Source: JBGTFE01 sp036403235 (GTDB lineage Bacteria; Acidobacteriota; Blastocatellia; Pyrinomonadales; Pyrinomonadaceae). From it: a DNA stretch of 64,000 nt. The notes beneath the pieces were generated by a model, which was not told the origin of the DNA, searched no databases, and saw nothing but the letters and a program-made list of their open reading frames with translations. Where the stretch lies: the NCBI GenBank assembly GCA_036403235.1, contig DASWRI010000007.1:45221-109220 (forward strand), written 5' to 3'. Numbering within the stretch: position 1 is the first letter of the stretch; every line of letters begins with the position of its first letter. Below, one piece after another: positions 7,563 to 15,523 of the stretch. The translations under genes were made by a program, and so were the position numbers.

Positions 7563-9165
7563 TTTCGGCCTCTAAAAGCGAATAGATTTGTTCAATCGTG
7601 TCGGCGTCTGCAATTTTTTTATCGCCGCGCCAGCGCAAAATGCGCGGAAAACGAACGGCGACGCCTGATTTATGACGCGTCGATTTTTGGATTCCTTCAA
7701 ACGCCAGTTCGAAAACGAGCTCGGGCGTGACGCTCCGGACAGGTCCGAAAGTTTCCTTTGTGTTTTCGCGGACAAAGCGGTCGACTCGCCGGATTTCCTT
7801 GTCGGTCAAACCCGAATACGCCTTGGCAAACGGGACGAGCTCGCCGTCTTTCCAGATGGCGAAAGTGTAATCGGTAAAAAGATTGGCGCGTTTGCCCGTG
7901 CCTTTCTGCGCGTAAAGCAGGACGGCGTCAATCGTGTACGGGTCGATTTTCCATTTCCACCAATCGCCGCGATGACGACCGACGCGATACGGCGAATTTC
8001 GGTTTTTGAGCATAAAGCCTTCGACGCGCAGGCTGCGGCTCTGCTCGCGTTTTTCGGTCAAATCTTCCCAGGAATCGGCGGAAACGGTATCGGTCGGGCG
8101 AAGGGTTTTTTTGGTTTCTTCGTCCAATCTGGCCAAAAGATTCTCAAGTTTACGCCGCCGAGTTTTTAATTCTTCGGCACGAATATCAATGCTTTCGGCT
8201 TCGAGCAAATCGTAGCATTGCAAAATTACGGGAATTTCCGCGAGCAGTTTGGCCGTTAAATTTTTGCGACCGATGCGGCGCTGCAAAGTCATAAACGGCT
8301 GAACCTGATTTTCGACCCACGGCAGAATTTCGCCGTCGAGAACCGTCCCGTCAGGTAAATTGGCGGCGGCTTCGGCAATTTCGGGAAAGCGCTCGGTAAT
8401 CAAATCTTCGCCGCGCGACCACATAAAAACCTGTCCTTCGCGCCTGATGATTTGCGCGCGAATCCCGTCCCATTTCCACTCGGCCTGCCAATCTCGCACG
8501 TCGCCCAAATCTTCAAGCGGAAAATCTATCTGGTGCGCCAGATGAAACGGAAACGGGCGCGCTACGGGCGTTTCGTCGGCGTCCATTTCCGAGCTGATAA
8601 GCCGCTCGTAAAATTCGGCGGTCGGCTGCCATTCGCCCATCAGGCGTTGCGCAATCGTATCGGTCGCGAGGCCGCTCAGCTGCGCCAGCGCTCGAATCAC
8701 GAGAAGCTGCGAGACGCCGACGCGAAAGCTTCCGGCAATCAATTTGTTATAAACGAGCCGCTGGCTGTAATCCATTGACTGCCACGCCGAAATCACGGCT
8801 TCGTGCTGAATTTCTTCCGCTTCGGCGCGCAACGGAAGGAGGTTCCGCTCGACGAGCAGGTGAAGCGGCGTTTCGTCCGTCCGCGAATTAAAAGGCAGAA
8901 GCAGAGCAATCGTTTCCGCGCCATCGCCGACATCGTGATAGCATTCTTCATACAGCCACGGCTCGACGCCCGACAAATCCATCGCCCATTCGCGCAATTT
9001 TTTTGAAGGCACAATCTGACGCGGTTTTCTGCCCGAAAGAAAATACAGAGCCCACGCCGCGTCTTCCGAACGCGCTCGCTCGAAATAAAATTTCAGCGCC
9101 TCGACCTTTTCGTTGGTCTTATTGGTCTGGTCGAGTTCGATGTAAAGCTCGGTGAATAATTTCAT
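7555..9165 (-). CDS. ATP-dependent DNA ligase (ligase-associated repair cluster)
   Basis: 536 residues from ATG 9165. A GTG at 9204 is also in frame, but family members begin close to MKLFTELYIELD. The N-terminal helical DNA-binding domain (1-200) is followed by the adenylation motif EWKWDGIR (Lys231), motif RGEDL, and the OB-fold with the motif V-like WWKWK. It matches the bacterial ATP-ligase group found beside an MBL exonuclease and linked to cross-link damage response. Upstream neighbour: that exonuclease (about 28 nt gap). Downstream: UvrC-like protein (8-nt overlap). Confidence 0.9.
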   Translation of the reverse strand: MKLFTELYIELDQTNKTNEKVEALKFYFERARSEDAAWALYFLSGRKPRQIVPSKKLREWAMDLSGVEPWLYEECYHDVGDGAETIALLLPFNSRTDETPLHLLVERNLLPLRAEAEEIQHEAVISAWQSMDYSQRLVYNKLIAGSFRVGVSQLLVIRALAQLSGLATDTIAQRLMGEWQPTAEFYERLISSEMDADETPVARPFPFHLAHQIDFPLEDLGDVRDWQAEWKWDGIRAQIIRREGQVFMWSRGEDLITERFPEIAEAAANLPDGTVLDGEILPWVENQVQPFMTLQRRIGRKNLTAKLLAEIPVILQCYDLLEAESIDIRAEELKTRRRKLENLLARLDEETKKTLRPTDTVSADSWEDLTEKREQSRSLRVEGFMLKNRNSPYRVGRHRGDWWKWKIDPYTIDAVLLYAQKGTGKRANLFTDYTFAIWKDGELVPFAKAYSGLTDKEIRRVDRFVRENTKETFGPVRSVTPELVFELAFEGIQKSTRHKSGVAVRFPRILRWRGDKKIADADTIEQIYSLLEAENV

Positions 9166-9175
9166 ACTAAAATAA

Positions 9176-9234
9176 TGGAGAGTGAAATTTCTGTTACTCT
9201 CCACTCTCCGCTCTCAACTCTTCACTTTCATCTT
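9176..9234. repeat. word-repeat palindrome overlapping the exonuclease 3-prime end
   Basis: Tandem 7-8 nt words of CTCTCCA/CTCTCAA type with a facing GGAGAGTG form an imperfect inverted repeat between the exonuclease and ligase genes. The last dozen codons of the exonuclease are written in these words. Confidence 0.6.
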
Positions 9235-10228
9235 CGTAGCCGACATACTGCGTCTTTAAAGGTTTGGCGTTGTAGCCGTTTTCGTTGAGCCATCGGACAA
9301 ATTCCTCGATATAGCCGTGCGTCACAAAAACGGTTTCGGCTTTTGATTCTTTGACCGCCGTTTGCAGCTCTTCCCAGTCGGCGTGGTCGGAGACGACAAA
9401 ACCGCGGTCGACCGCTTTGCGCCGCCGCGCGCCGCGCACAATCATCCAGCCCGAAGCAAACGCGGTCGAAATCTTGCCGAAACGCTTTATCCAGGTCGAA
9501 CCGAGCGCCGACGGCGGCGCGACAATTAAAGAGCCGGGAAACTCGCTTTTTTTTTCGACGGCCTTAGCATACGTCGTGTCCGGCAGATTGACGCCGCTTT
9601 CGCGATACGCCTCATTAAGGCGCTGCGTCGAGCCGTGAGTAAAAATCTTGCCGATGCTCGAATCAATCAAAGCCAAAAGTCTCTGCGATTTGCCGAGCGC
9701 GTAGGCGCACAAAATCGAAGCCTTGTCCTGCTCCCTGTTTCGCCGCCACCAATCATTGATGTCTTCGGCGATTTTCCGCGTGTCCTGCCAGCGATAAATC
9801 GGCAGGCCGAACGTCGCCTCGGTAATCAAGTTATGGCACTCCACCGGCTCGAAAGCGGCGCAGGTCGGGTCGGGCGCGAGTTTGTAATCGCCGGAAACGC
9901 ACCAGATTTCGCCTTTGTGTTCGACGCGCACCTGCGCCGAGCCGAGCACATGTCCGGCCGGATGAAACGAAACGTTGACGCCGTTAATCGAGCGCGTTTC
10001 GCCGTAGCTCATCATTTCCAGATTCGCGTCAAAGCCGAGCCGGATGCGGTAAAGCTTTTCGCCCTCGCGCGTGACCAGATAATTATCGCTTCCGCGATAG
10101 GCGTGGTCGGCGTGCGCGTGCGTGACGACGGCGCGCTTGACGGGTTGCCACGGGTCGATATAAAAATCGCCCGCCGCGCAATATAAACCGCTTTTTGTTA
10201 ATTTGATAAGACCGCTTCTCGCTTTCAT
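9194..10228 (-). CDS. ligase-associated MBL-fold DNA exonuclease
   Basis: 344 residues. Metallo-beta-lactamase fold of the CPSF/SNM1-like kind: zinc motif HAHADH (residues 37-42), a later AGHVLGSAQV block, SGDYK, and a C-terminal VVSDHADW block. Proteins of this type sit next to an ATP-dependent DNA ligase in many bacteria and are proposed to trim ends during repair, as is the case here. The final residues (DESEELRAESGE) are unlike the family and are encoded by the adjacent word repeat, so the natural C-terminus has been extended or replaced. Confidence 0.88.
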   Translation of the reverse strand: MKARSGLIKLTKSGLYCAAGDFYIDPWQPVKRAVVTHAHADHAYRGSDNYLVTREGEKLYRIRLGFDANLEMMSYGETRSINGVNVSFHPAGHVLGSAQVRVEHKGEIWCVSGDYKLAPDPTCAAFEPVECHNLITEATFGLPIYRWQDTRKIAEDINDWWRRNREQDKASILCAYALGKSQRLLALIDSSIGKIFTHGSTQRLNEAYRESGVNLPDTTYAKAVEKKSEFPGSLIVAPPSALGSTWIKRFGKISTAFASGWMIVRGARRRKAVDRGFVVSDHADWEELQTAVKESKAETVFVTHGYIEEFVRWLNENGYNAKPLKTQYVGYEDESEELRAESGE

Positions 10229-10348
10229 CTTTTTTTATTTAGCAAGCAAAATTTATTCCTAAAAATTTTAATCGAAAAGCGTGCGGATTTCCCGATTTTG
10301 CGGTCTGAAAACGAGTTTTCCCGAAAAATTTCTGTGTTCTAAGTTGAT

Positions 10349-10392
10349 ACGCGCGAAGTTTTTTTGATACTTTCCGCGATTATTTCGCGCGT
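10349..10392. promoter_or_regulatory. 9-bp inverted repeat upstream of a lipoprotein gene
   Basis: ACGCGCGAA at 10349-10357 and its exact complement at 10384-10392, spaced by 26 nt, lie 50-95 nt before ATG 10444. The size and position would suit an operator or an mRNA leader hairpin, but no regulator is identified. Confidence 0.3.
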
Positions 10393-10443
10393 TAGAATTA
10401 AGGAATTTTTCTCAGGGACAAATCCTTTAATTCATAAAACACA

Positions 10444-10890
10444 ATGCATAATAAATTTATTTTTTTACTCGTTCTGACGCTGATTTTCGTCACCGGCCTC
10501 GCCTGCAGCGGCCCGGGCGGCGGTAACGTCAGAACGATGACGGAAGCGAAAAACACACAATTGACGGAAAAACTGGAAAGCTATACGCTCAGAGGTTTGA
10601 GGTTTTCCTATTATAAAATTCCTGCCGGCCTCAAAAAGGAAGATTTAATCAAAACGGCGCAGGAAATCCACGAAGGCGAGCCGGACGCGCATCTCGTTTT
10701 AGTCGATGACGATGCGCAAATCGCCGAATATATCAATTACGCGCGAGCTTTCAGCAAAAACGATTTTGACGCGGAACTGCCGAAAGAATGGGCTGACAAA
10801 CACATCGTCGCCAACCTACAGCGACTCGTCAGCGGCAAATGGCAGCTTTACGAAGGCTACGGGTATCGCGAAATTACCAATTTAAAATAA
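10444..10890 (+). CDS. putative lipoprotein, unknown function
   Basis: 148 residues with a lipoprotein signal: a hydrophobic core and GLAC at residues 18-21, followed by a Gly-rich linker. The mature part is a small alpha/beta domain (LRGLRFSYYKIPAGL, HLVLVDDDAQIAEYI) that I cannot assign to a family. A clean ATG and a short gap before the RNase gene on the same strand suggest possible co-transcription with it. Function unknown. Confidence 0.6.
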   Translation: MHNKFIFLLVLTLIFVTGLACSGPGGGNVRTMTEAKNTQLTEKLESYTLRGLRFSYYKIPAGLKKEDLIKTAQEIHEGEPDAHLVLVDDDAQIAEYINYARAFSKNDFDAELPKEWADKHIVANLQRLVSGKWQLYEGYGYREITNLK

Positions 10891-10933
10891 TTTTTCGGTG
10901 AAATTTAAAGCCGATTCGTGGATAATATTTTTA

Positions 10934-12403
10934 ATGAATCAGCTAACGACCACAGAACTCGAAACACTCTTTCAAAAGGCTCTGACCGCAAACGATTTCC
11001 GGACGGAGCTTTCCGCCGAAGTCGTCAATGAAGCGAAAGAGGCAGATGAAACAAGAATTTTTTCTACGCTTGCGCCTGCCGTACGCGATTTGCGCACGCT
11101 GCTCTGGTCTTCGATTGACAATCGCACTTCGCGCGACCTCGACCAGGTGGAATACGCCGAGCTTCTGCCGAACGGCGACATTCGCCTGCGCGTCGCCATC
11201 GCCGACGTCGACGCATTTGCGCCGAAAAATTCGGCAATCGACGCGTTTGCCGCGCAAAACACGACTTCCATCTACGCGGGCGAAACGGTTTTCCCGATGC
11301 TGCCCGCCGAGCTTTCCAATAATCTGACATCTCTGCTCGAAAATTTCGACCGGCTCGCCGTCGTCACCGAAATGATTGTCTGCGAAGACGGCAATATCGA
11401 ATCCACCGACGTTTATCGCGCCGTCGTTCATAACTACGCCAAATTGTCTTACGAGGAAATCGGCGCGTGGCTCGAAGACAAAGCCGAGCTGCCGGAAGCC
11501 GCCGCCAAAGTAGAAAACTTGCAGGAACAGCTTCGATTGCAGCAAAAAGCGGCGATGCGGCTTCAGCATTTAAGAACGCAGAAAGGCGCGCTCGAATTTG
11601 AAACAATCGAAGCCGCGCCCGTCATTTCCGGCGGAGTCATCACGGGTATCGAAGTCGTGCGCTCAAACGCGGCGCGTAAGATTATCGAAAATTTTATGAT
11701 TGCGGCAAACGTCGAGATGGCCGAATTTCTCGAACGAAGCGGCGTGACTTCGCTCCGGCGCGTCGTCAAAACGCCCGAAAGATGGAATCGAATCGTCGAA
11801 ATCGCCGCGTCTTTCGGCGAAAATCTGCCCGACACACCCGACTCGAAAGCGCTGGCAGATTTTCTCGCAAGGCAAAAAGCGAAGGATTCGATTCATTACC
11901 CTGACCTCTCGCTTTCGGTTATCAAATTAATCGGCTCGGGCGATTACACGGTGCAGATACCGAACGAGGCCGCGGACGGACATTTCGGTCTGGCGGTGCA
12001 CGATTATACGCACTCGACCGCGCCCAATCGCCGCTATTCGGATTTAATCGTGCAGAGATTGGTAAAAGCGACGCTTGAAAACAAGCCTTCGCCCTATTCT
12101 CTCGAAGAGCTCGAAGCGATTGCCGAGCATTGCAACGAGCGCGAAAGCGCCGCGCGAAAAGTCGAGCGGCAGATGCGCAAGACAATCGCGGCGAGCGTGA
12201 TGGCGACGCACATCGGCGAAGAATTTGAAGCGATTGTAACCGGAAAAACGCACGGCGGAACGTTTGCGCGAATAATCGAGCCGCCCGTCGACGGCCGCAT
12301 CGTCGAAGGCGAAGAAAGATTGCAGGTCGGCGAAAAAGTGCGCGTTCGTCTGCTGGCGACAAACGCCGAAAACGGATTTATCGATTTTGCGGATGCGGCT
12401 TAA
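10934..12403 (+). CDS. RNase II family exoribonuclease (RNB domain)
   Basis: About 489 residues from ATG 10934. A GTG at 10898 is also in frame, and neither has a strong ribosome-binding site. The RNB catalytic domain fills most of the protein: SIDNRTSRDLDQ gives the metal-binding aspartates, and the HDYTHSTAPNRRYSDL block is the usual second half of the active site. A short S1-like segment (EAIVTGKTHGGTFARI) closes the chain. The N-terminal cold-shock domains of RNase II/R are missing, so this is the short single-RNB type. It should degrade RNA 3-prime to 5-prime. It overlaps the convergent TIR gene by 4 nt. Confidence 0.88.
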   Translation: MNQLTTTELETLFQKALTANDFRTELSAEVVNEAKEADETRIFSTLAPAVRDLRTLLWSSIDNRTSRDLDQVEYAELLPNGDIRLRVAIADVDAFAPKNSAIDAFAAQNTTSIYAGETVFPMLPAELSNNLTSLLENFDRLAVVTEMIVCEDGNIESTDVYRAVVHNYAKLSYEEIGAWLEDKAELPEAAAKVENLQEQLRLQQKAAMRLQHLRTQKGALEFETIEAAPVISGGVITGIEVVRSNAARKIIENFMIAANVEMAEFLERSGVTSLRRVVKTPERWNRIVEIAASFGENLPDTPDSKALADFLARQKAKDSIHYPDLSLSVIKLIGSGDYTVQIPNEAADGHFGLAVHDYTHSTAPNRRYSDLIVQRLVKATLENKPSPYSLEELEAIAEHCNERESAARKVERQMRKTIAASVMATHIGEEFEAIVTGKTHGGTFARIIEPPVDGRIVEGEERLQVGEKVRVRLLATNAENGFIDFADAA

Positions 12404-13401
12404 AGCGGGTCGCTCTCGAAATTTTCGGTCGTTTCCGACAGCGCTTCAATATTTTTTCGAAGCTCTGTTTCGGCCGCCTCGAGCGTCATTTGACGGTCTG
12501 TGTCAAAAGGTTTCCCGGCTGAAACGAGCGCGGCTTTGGCTTGCAAAATAGATTCGAGCAGTTCGGGATATTTTTTAGCCTCCAGCGCTCCGACCGCAAA
12601 AAGCAGAGCTTGCGCCGCTTGATAACCGACGAAAGGTTTTTCCGACCCGATTTGTTTTACGAGAAACGGCAGGGATTCTTCCGACGCGAAAACCTGTAGA
12701 ATCGCCACCGCCGCCAAACGGTCGCCGGGCGAAGGACTTTCAGCCAGCTCGTTTAAAAGCGGGTACGAGGCGCTCGCCAATTCACGCATTTTTTCAAATA
12801 TGTCTTCCATCCGGCTTGTCCGCTCATGTGAAGACCGCATGCGCTGCCGCGTTCTTTCATAAAGCCGCGCGTATGAGCGAACCTGTCGTCGCACAAGGTC
12901 GAGCGAAGCGTCAAATTTATGTGCGGCCGATGGCTCGGAAGACGGTTCTGCGGCTTCGGGCGGCGATTCTTTCGTGAGCTTGCTAATCTCGCGCGCCACG
13001 TCCAGCAGCGCGTCGTCCATCGAAGTCCACGAGCTAATCGCTTTGGCGTCTCTCGGTATAATCTGCAGCTCGCTAAATCTGGATTCTTCCCACAGACACG
13101 GTTTTAAAAGAATCGGGACGATTTTTACCTCGCCGCGCTTTAAGCGACTCATCGCTTTATCGACTTCGACGCTGAAACAATAATCCGAAGCCAGAAAGTC
13201 GGCGCTGACCAGAAACAAAATCATCTGCGCCGTGTCGAGCCCGTCCGCGATTTCCTTGTTCCAATCCGCGCCCGGTTCGATTTTACGGTCGTGCCATTCG
13301 CTGATTTTGTTTTGCTGCACGAGCGGTTTGAGATACGTTCCCAAACGGTCGCGCAGCTCGGCGTCCTTATGCGAATATGAATAAAACACCCGCCAACTCA
13401 T
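12400..13401 (-). CDS. TIR-domain protein with HEAT-like C-terminus
   Basis: 333 residues. The TIR domain (1-140) opens with WRVFYSYSHKDAE, has the BB-loop region near ISEWHDRKIEPG and the putative NADase glutamate Glu79 in SDYCFSVEVDKA. After a Ser/Pro/Glu linker (about 145-165), helices (170-330) include SPGDRLAAVAILQVF and FVGYQAAQALLFA, resembling HEAT-type repeats that may sense or bind a partner. Bacterial TIR proteins of this layout often act in NAD-depleting immunity or as regulatory NAD hydrolases. The nearby SIR2-like gene supports, but does not prove, a defence role. Confidence 0.8.
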   Translation of the reverse strand: MSWRVFYSYSHKDAELRDRLGTYLKPLVQQNKISEWHDRKIEPGADWNKEIADGLDTAQMILFLVSADFLASDYCFSVEVDKAMSRLKRGEVKIVPILLKPCLWEESRFSELQIIPRDAKAISSWTSMDDALLDVAREISKLTKESPPEAAEPSSEPSAAHKFDASLDLVRRQVRSYARLYERTRQRMRSSHERTSRMEDIFEKMRELASASYPLLNELAESPSPGDRLAAVAILQVFASEESLPFLVKQIGSEKPFVGYQAAQALLFAVGALEAKKYPELLESILQAKAALVSAGKPFDTDRQMTLEAAETELRKNIEALSETTENFESDPL

Positions 13402-13494
13402 ATTTTTATCATCTCCTAAAACGTATTTGTGCGAATGTTATACAGCAAAATAATCTTTTATTCAATATAAAATATTGGTGTTTGTAATTTCTGA

Positions 13495-13668
13495 CTAATC
13501 TTCAGTCTGCGCGATTATCTGTTGCTGATTGGCAAGAATTTTTTCTTGATTTTCGAGTATTCGGTCGAGCTTGTCCTGATTGGATTTTATCTGCTCCTGA
13601 TTTTCGAGAATCCGTTCCTGATTGGAAATGATGATTTTTTGATTGTCTAAAATTTCTTCGCCCGACAT
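13495..13668 (-). CDS. 57-residue heptad coiled-coil protein
   Basis: A small gene with an excellent Shine-Dalgarno (AAAGGAG, 7 nt before ATG 13668), ending at 13495. Almost the entire product is a run of near-perfect 7-residue units of the form I-L-x-N-Q-E-x with Ile/Leu at the core positions, so it should form a parallel coiled coil. The Asn-Gln pair recurs in each heptad. It starts 14 nt after the stop of the secreted-protein gene, so the two are probably co-transcribed. The function is not recognised. A scaffold or oligomeriser for the neighbouring TIR or SIR2 protein is only a guess. Confidence 0.7.
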   Translation of the reverse strand: MSGEEILDNQKIIISNQERILENQEQIKSNQDKLDRILENQEKILANQQQIIAQTED

Positions 13669-13682
13669 AATTTTTCTCCTTT

Positions 13683-14261
13683 TTAACTCGCTTTCTTTCG
13701 CTTTCTGGCAATTCGCGCGAGTCCCGCGCCTTTCCACGCGTAAGAGTCGGTCGTAAAATACGTCGGGCAGCAGTGAGCGGCGTCGCCAATCCATTCGGGA
13801 TAGGTGAAAAGTATCGTCCGCGACTTTAATTCGGCAGCCGAATTTTCCTCGCATTTTGTCCAGATTTGCTTCGGTTTTCCGTTTTGATAAGCGAAAACAT
13901 ACGTCGCCAGATAATCGTTCGAAGAACCCGAGGTCTGCCCGTTGATGATGACGAAAGCTTCCTCCTGCCCGTCGCCGTCAAAATCGACGTATTTTACGGA
14001 GCCTAAATCAGCATAGTTCGATTCGTCGCCAAACTCTGCGTGGCCTTTGCGCAAAACAAGCCTGTCCGATTTTTCGATTGGCAAAAACTTGTGATATCCG
14101 CCGCACAGCTGACCGTAGTTGAAATTTTTGAAATCGATTTTCCGAATCGTCGAAGTCGTTTTTGTAGTTTTCCGCTCAATGTTTCTTTTTTTCGACTGCG
14201 CCGCTCCGCTCGCGGCCAGCGCGAGGATTATTAATAAAAAGCCAAGTGTGATTTTTTTCAT
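13683..14261 (-). CDS. secreted protein of unknown function with a VCBS/FG-GAP-like strand
   Basis: 192 residues with a classical signal peptide (KK, hydrophobic core, ASGAAQ cleavage region). The mature part has an Asp-rich VKYVDFDGDGQEEAFVIING segment resembling FG-GAP or VCBS calcium-binding loops, and four cysteines that could pair in the periplasm. This form is common in proteins that compute nothing enzymatic but bind sugars or proteins outside the cell. It heads a small operon with the coiled-coil gene (14 nt gap). Confidence 0.6.
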   Translation of the reverse strand: MKKITLGFLLIILALAASGAAQSKKRNIERKTTKTTSTIRKIDFKNFNYGQLCGGYHKFLPIEKSDRLVLRKGHAEFGDESNYADLGSVKYVDFDGDGQEEAFVIINGQTSGSSNDYLATYVFAYQNGKPKQIWTKCEENSAAELKSRTILFTYPEWIGDAAHCCPTYFTTDSYAWKGAGLARIARKRKKAS

Positions 14262-14311
14262 AACTAACGTATTTTATAATTCCTTTATACTTTACAGGCT
14301 AGCACAAGCTA

Positions 14312-15463
14312 TCACGGCAAGCTCTTAAGATATGATTCAAAACCGTCGTTGAACCATTTTATCTTGTCACCGAATAAAGTCCGATATCTTGCGCCAACCG
14401 GATGTTTTTTTAGATTGCGACGGTCTTTGTCGTATTCTACGACCGTAATTTCAGGTGCGTCGGAGCCGTTTTGTCTGGTCAGCCCGCGCTTTAACAGATA
14501 GATCACTTCAACATCGTCGTCCGGAAGACTGTAACCGATAAAAATCGCCCGCTTGGCTTGACGCAGCTCCCTTTCGGCTTGATACCAAACCTGAGAGACA
14601 TGCGGGTTTCGATAATCTTTTCGATGAGTCGGAGTAATTAATATGGGACGCACAAAGACCTGGCAATCAGGACAAGGACTTCCATGACACGAATATTTTG
14701 GCTCGAGCGGGCTTTCCTGATAAAGCCTCTCGAGAACTTTTACAGTCCCTTTCTTGCCGGATTCTGAAACTCCTATATCAAGCCGGTGACATCCGGGACA
14801 GTACAGCCAATTAAGCGAGCCGTGAAGCTTTAGCAGCTTTCCAAAATATCCTTTCGGTTCTTGATAAGCCGGAGTTTTAATCTCGCAGCCGTAATCAGGG
14901 AATCGTCCATTTTCCGAATTTTCGCTGAATCTGACCAACGCATTATCCGCGATGATGTCATAATTGAGCGATATTATGACAGGCTCTTCGTCAATATTCT
15001 TATAAAGCTTGTTTAGTAAATCCAGGTAATAATTATTTTCCAAACTTCGGAGCTTATATTCGAGAACGGCGAAGATTATATACTCCAAAGCTTCGCGAAC
15101 GTGGACTAATGACTGGCGAAAATAACCACTTGCGCGGTCAACATCAATCAATCGCTCCGAAACCCATTTCTGATTCATGGGCTGCTTGCGGTCTATCGCC
15201 GTGTCAATGAGGCTCAACAATAGCGGCAGCGCCGGATAATCATTTATCTTTCTTTTTTTAGAATCTTTCGGAAGATGAAAATTCTCGACCAGAAATTCTT
15301 CCAGAATGTCGGCATATCCTTCTCGCTGGATGAGTTTTTGCTGTCCGCTCTTCGCAATTTCCTGTCGGACTTTCGGGTCGTAAGCTTGCAGGAGTATCTC
15401 GTTGGTCAAAGGACCGCCGCAGGCTTTGGTAGCTCCCGCGCCAAATATTACAACTGTGCTCAT
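14312..15463 (-). CDS. SIR2-like domain protein
   Basis: 383 residues. NAD-binding features of the SIR2 fold are readable: GAGATKACGG (from residue 8), SLNYD (Asn167, Asp169), the catalytic-type His214 in KLHGSLNW, two Cys pairs (Cys222/225 and Cys264/267) that may bind zinc, and the closing FIGYSLPDDD motif. This is the large prokaryotic SIR2-like group, many of which are NAD hydrolases in anti-phage systems, rather than a CobB deacetylase. It is transcribed with the same polarity as the TIR gene, 0.9 kb downstream. A purine-rich GAGGAT...AGGAG leader precedes ATG 15463. Confidence 0.8.
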   Translation of the reverse strand: MSTVVIFGAGATKACGGPLTNEILLQAYDPKVRQEIAKSGQQKLIQREGYADILEEFLVENFHLPKDSKKRKINDYPALPLLLSLIDTAIDRKQPMNQKWVSERLIDVDRASGYFRQSLVHVREALEYIIFAVLEYKLRSLENNYYLDLLNKLYKNIDEEPVIISLNYDIIADNALVRFSENSENGRFPDYGCEIKTPAYQEPKGYFGKLLKLHGSLNWLYCPGCHRLDIGVSESGKKGTVKVLERLYQESPLEPKYSCHGSPCPDCQVFVRPILITPTHRKDYRNPHVSQVWYQAERELRQAKRAIFIGYSLPDDDVEVIYLLKRGLTRQNGSDAPEITVVEYDKDRRNLKKHPVGARYRTLFGDKIKWFNDGFESYLKSLP

Positions 15464-15523
15464 CTCCTATATCCTCATCCTCAATAAAGACCTTATGCCT
15501 GAAATATAAATATTAACTTCGGC

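Noticed and set aside
10898..10933. GTG 10898 as the RNase start
   Set aside because: The extra 12 residues are unlike family N-termini; ATG 10934 is the simpler start, though it too lacks a strong ribosome-binding site.
12400..15463. Calling the TIR/SIR2 pair Thoeris
   Set aside because: The SIR2-like protein has no SLOG domain and the TIR protein has a long C-terminal helical part. Gene order and spacing also differ.
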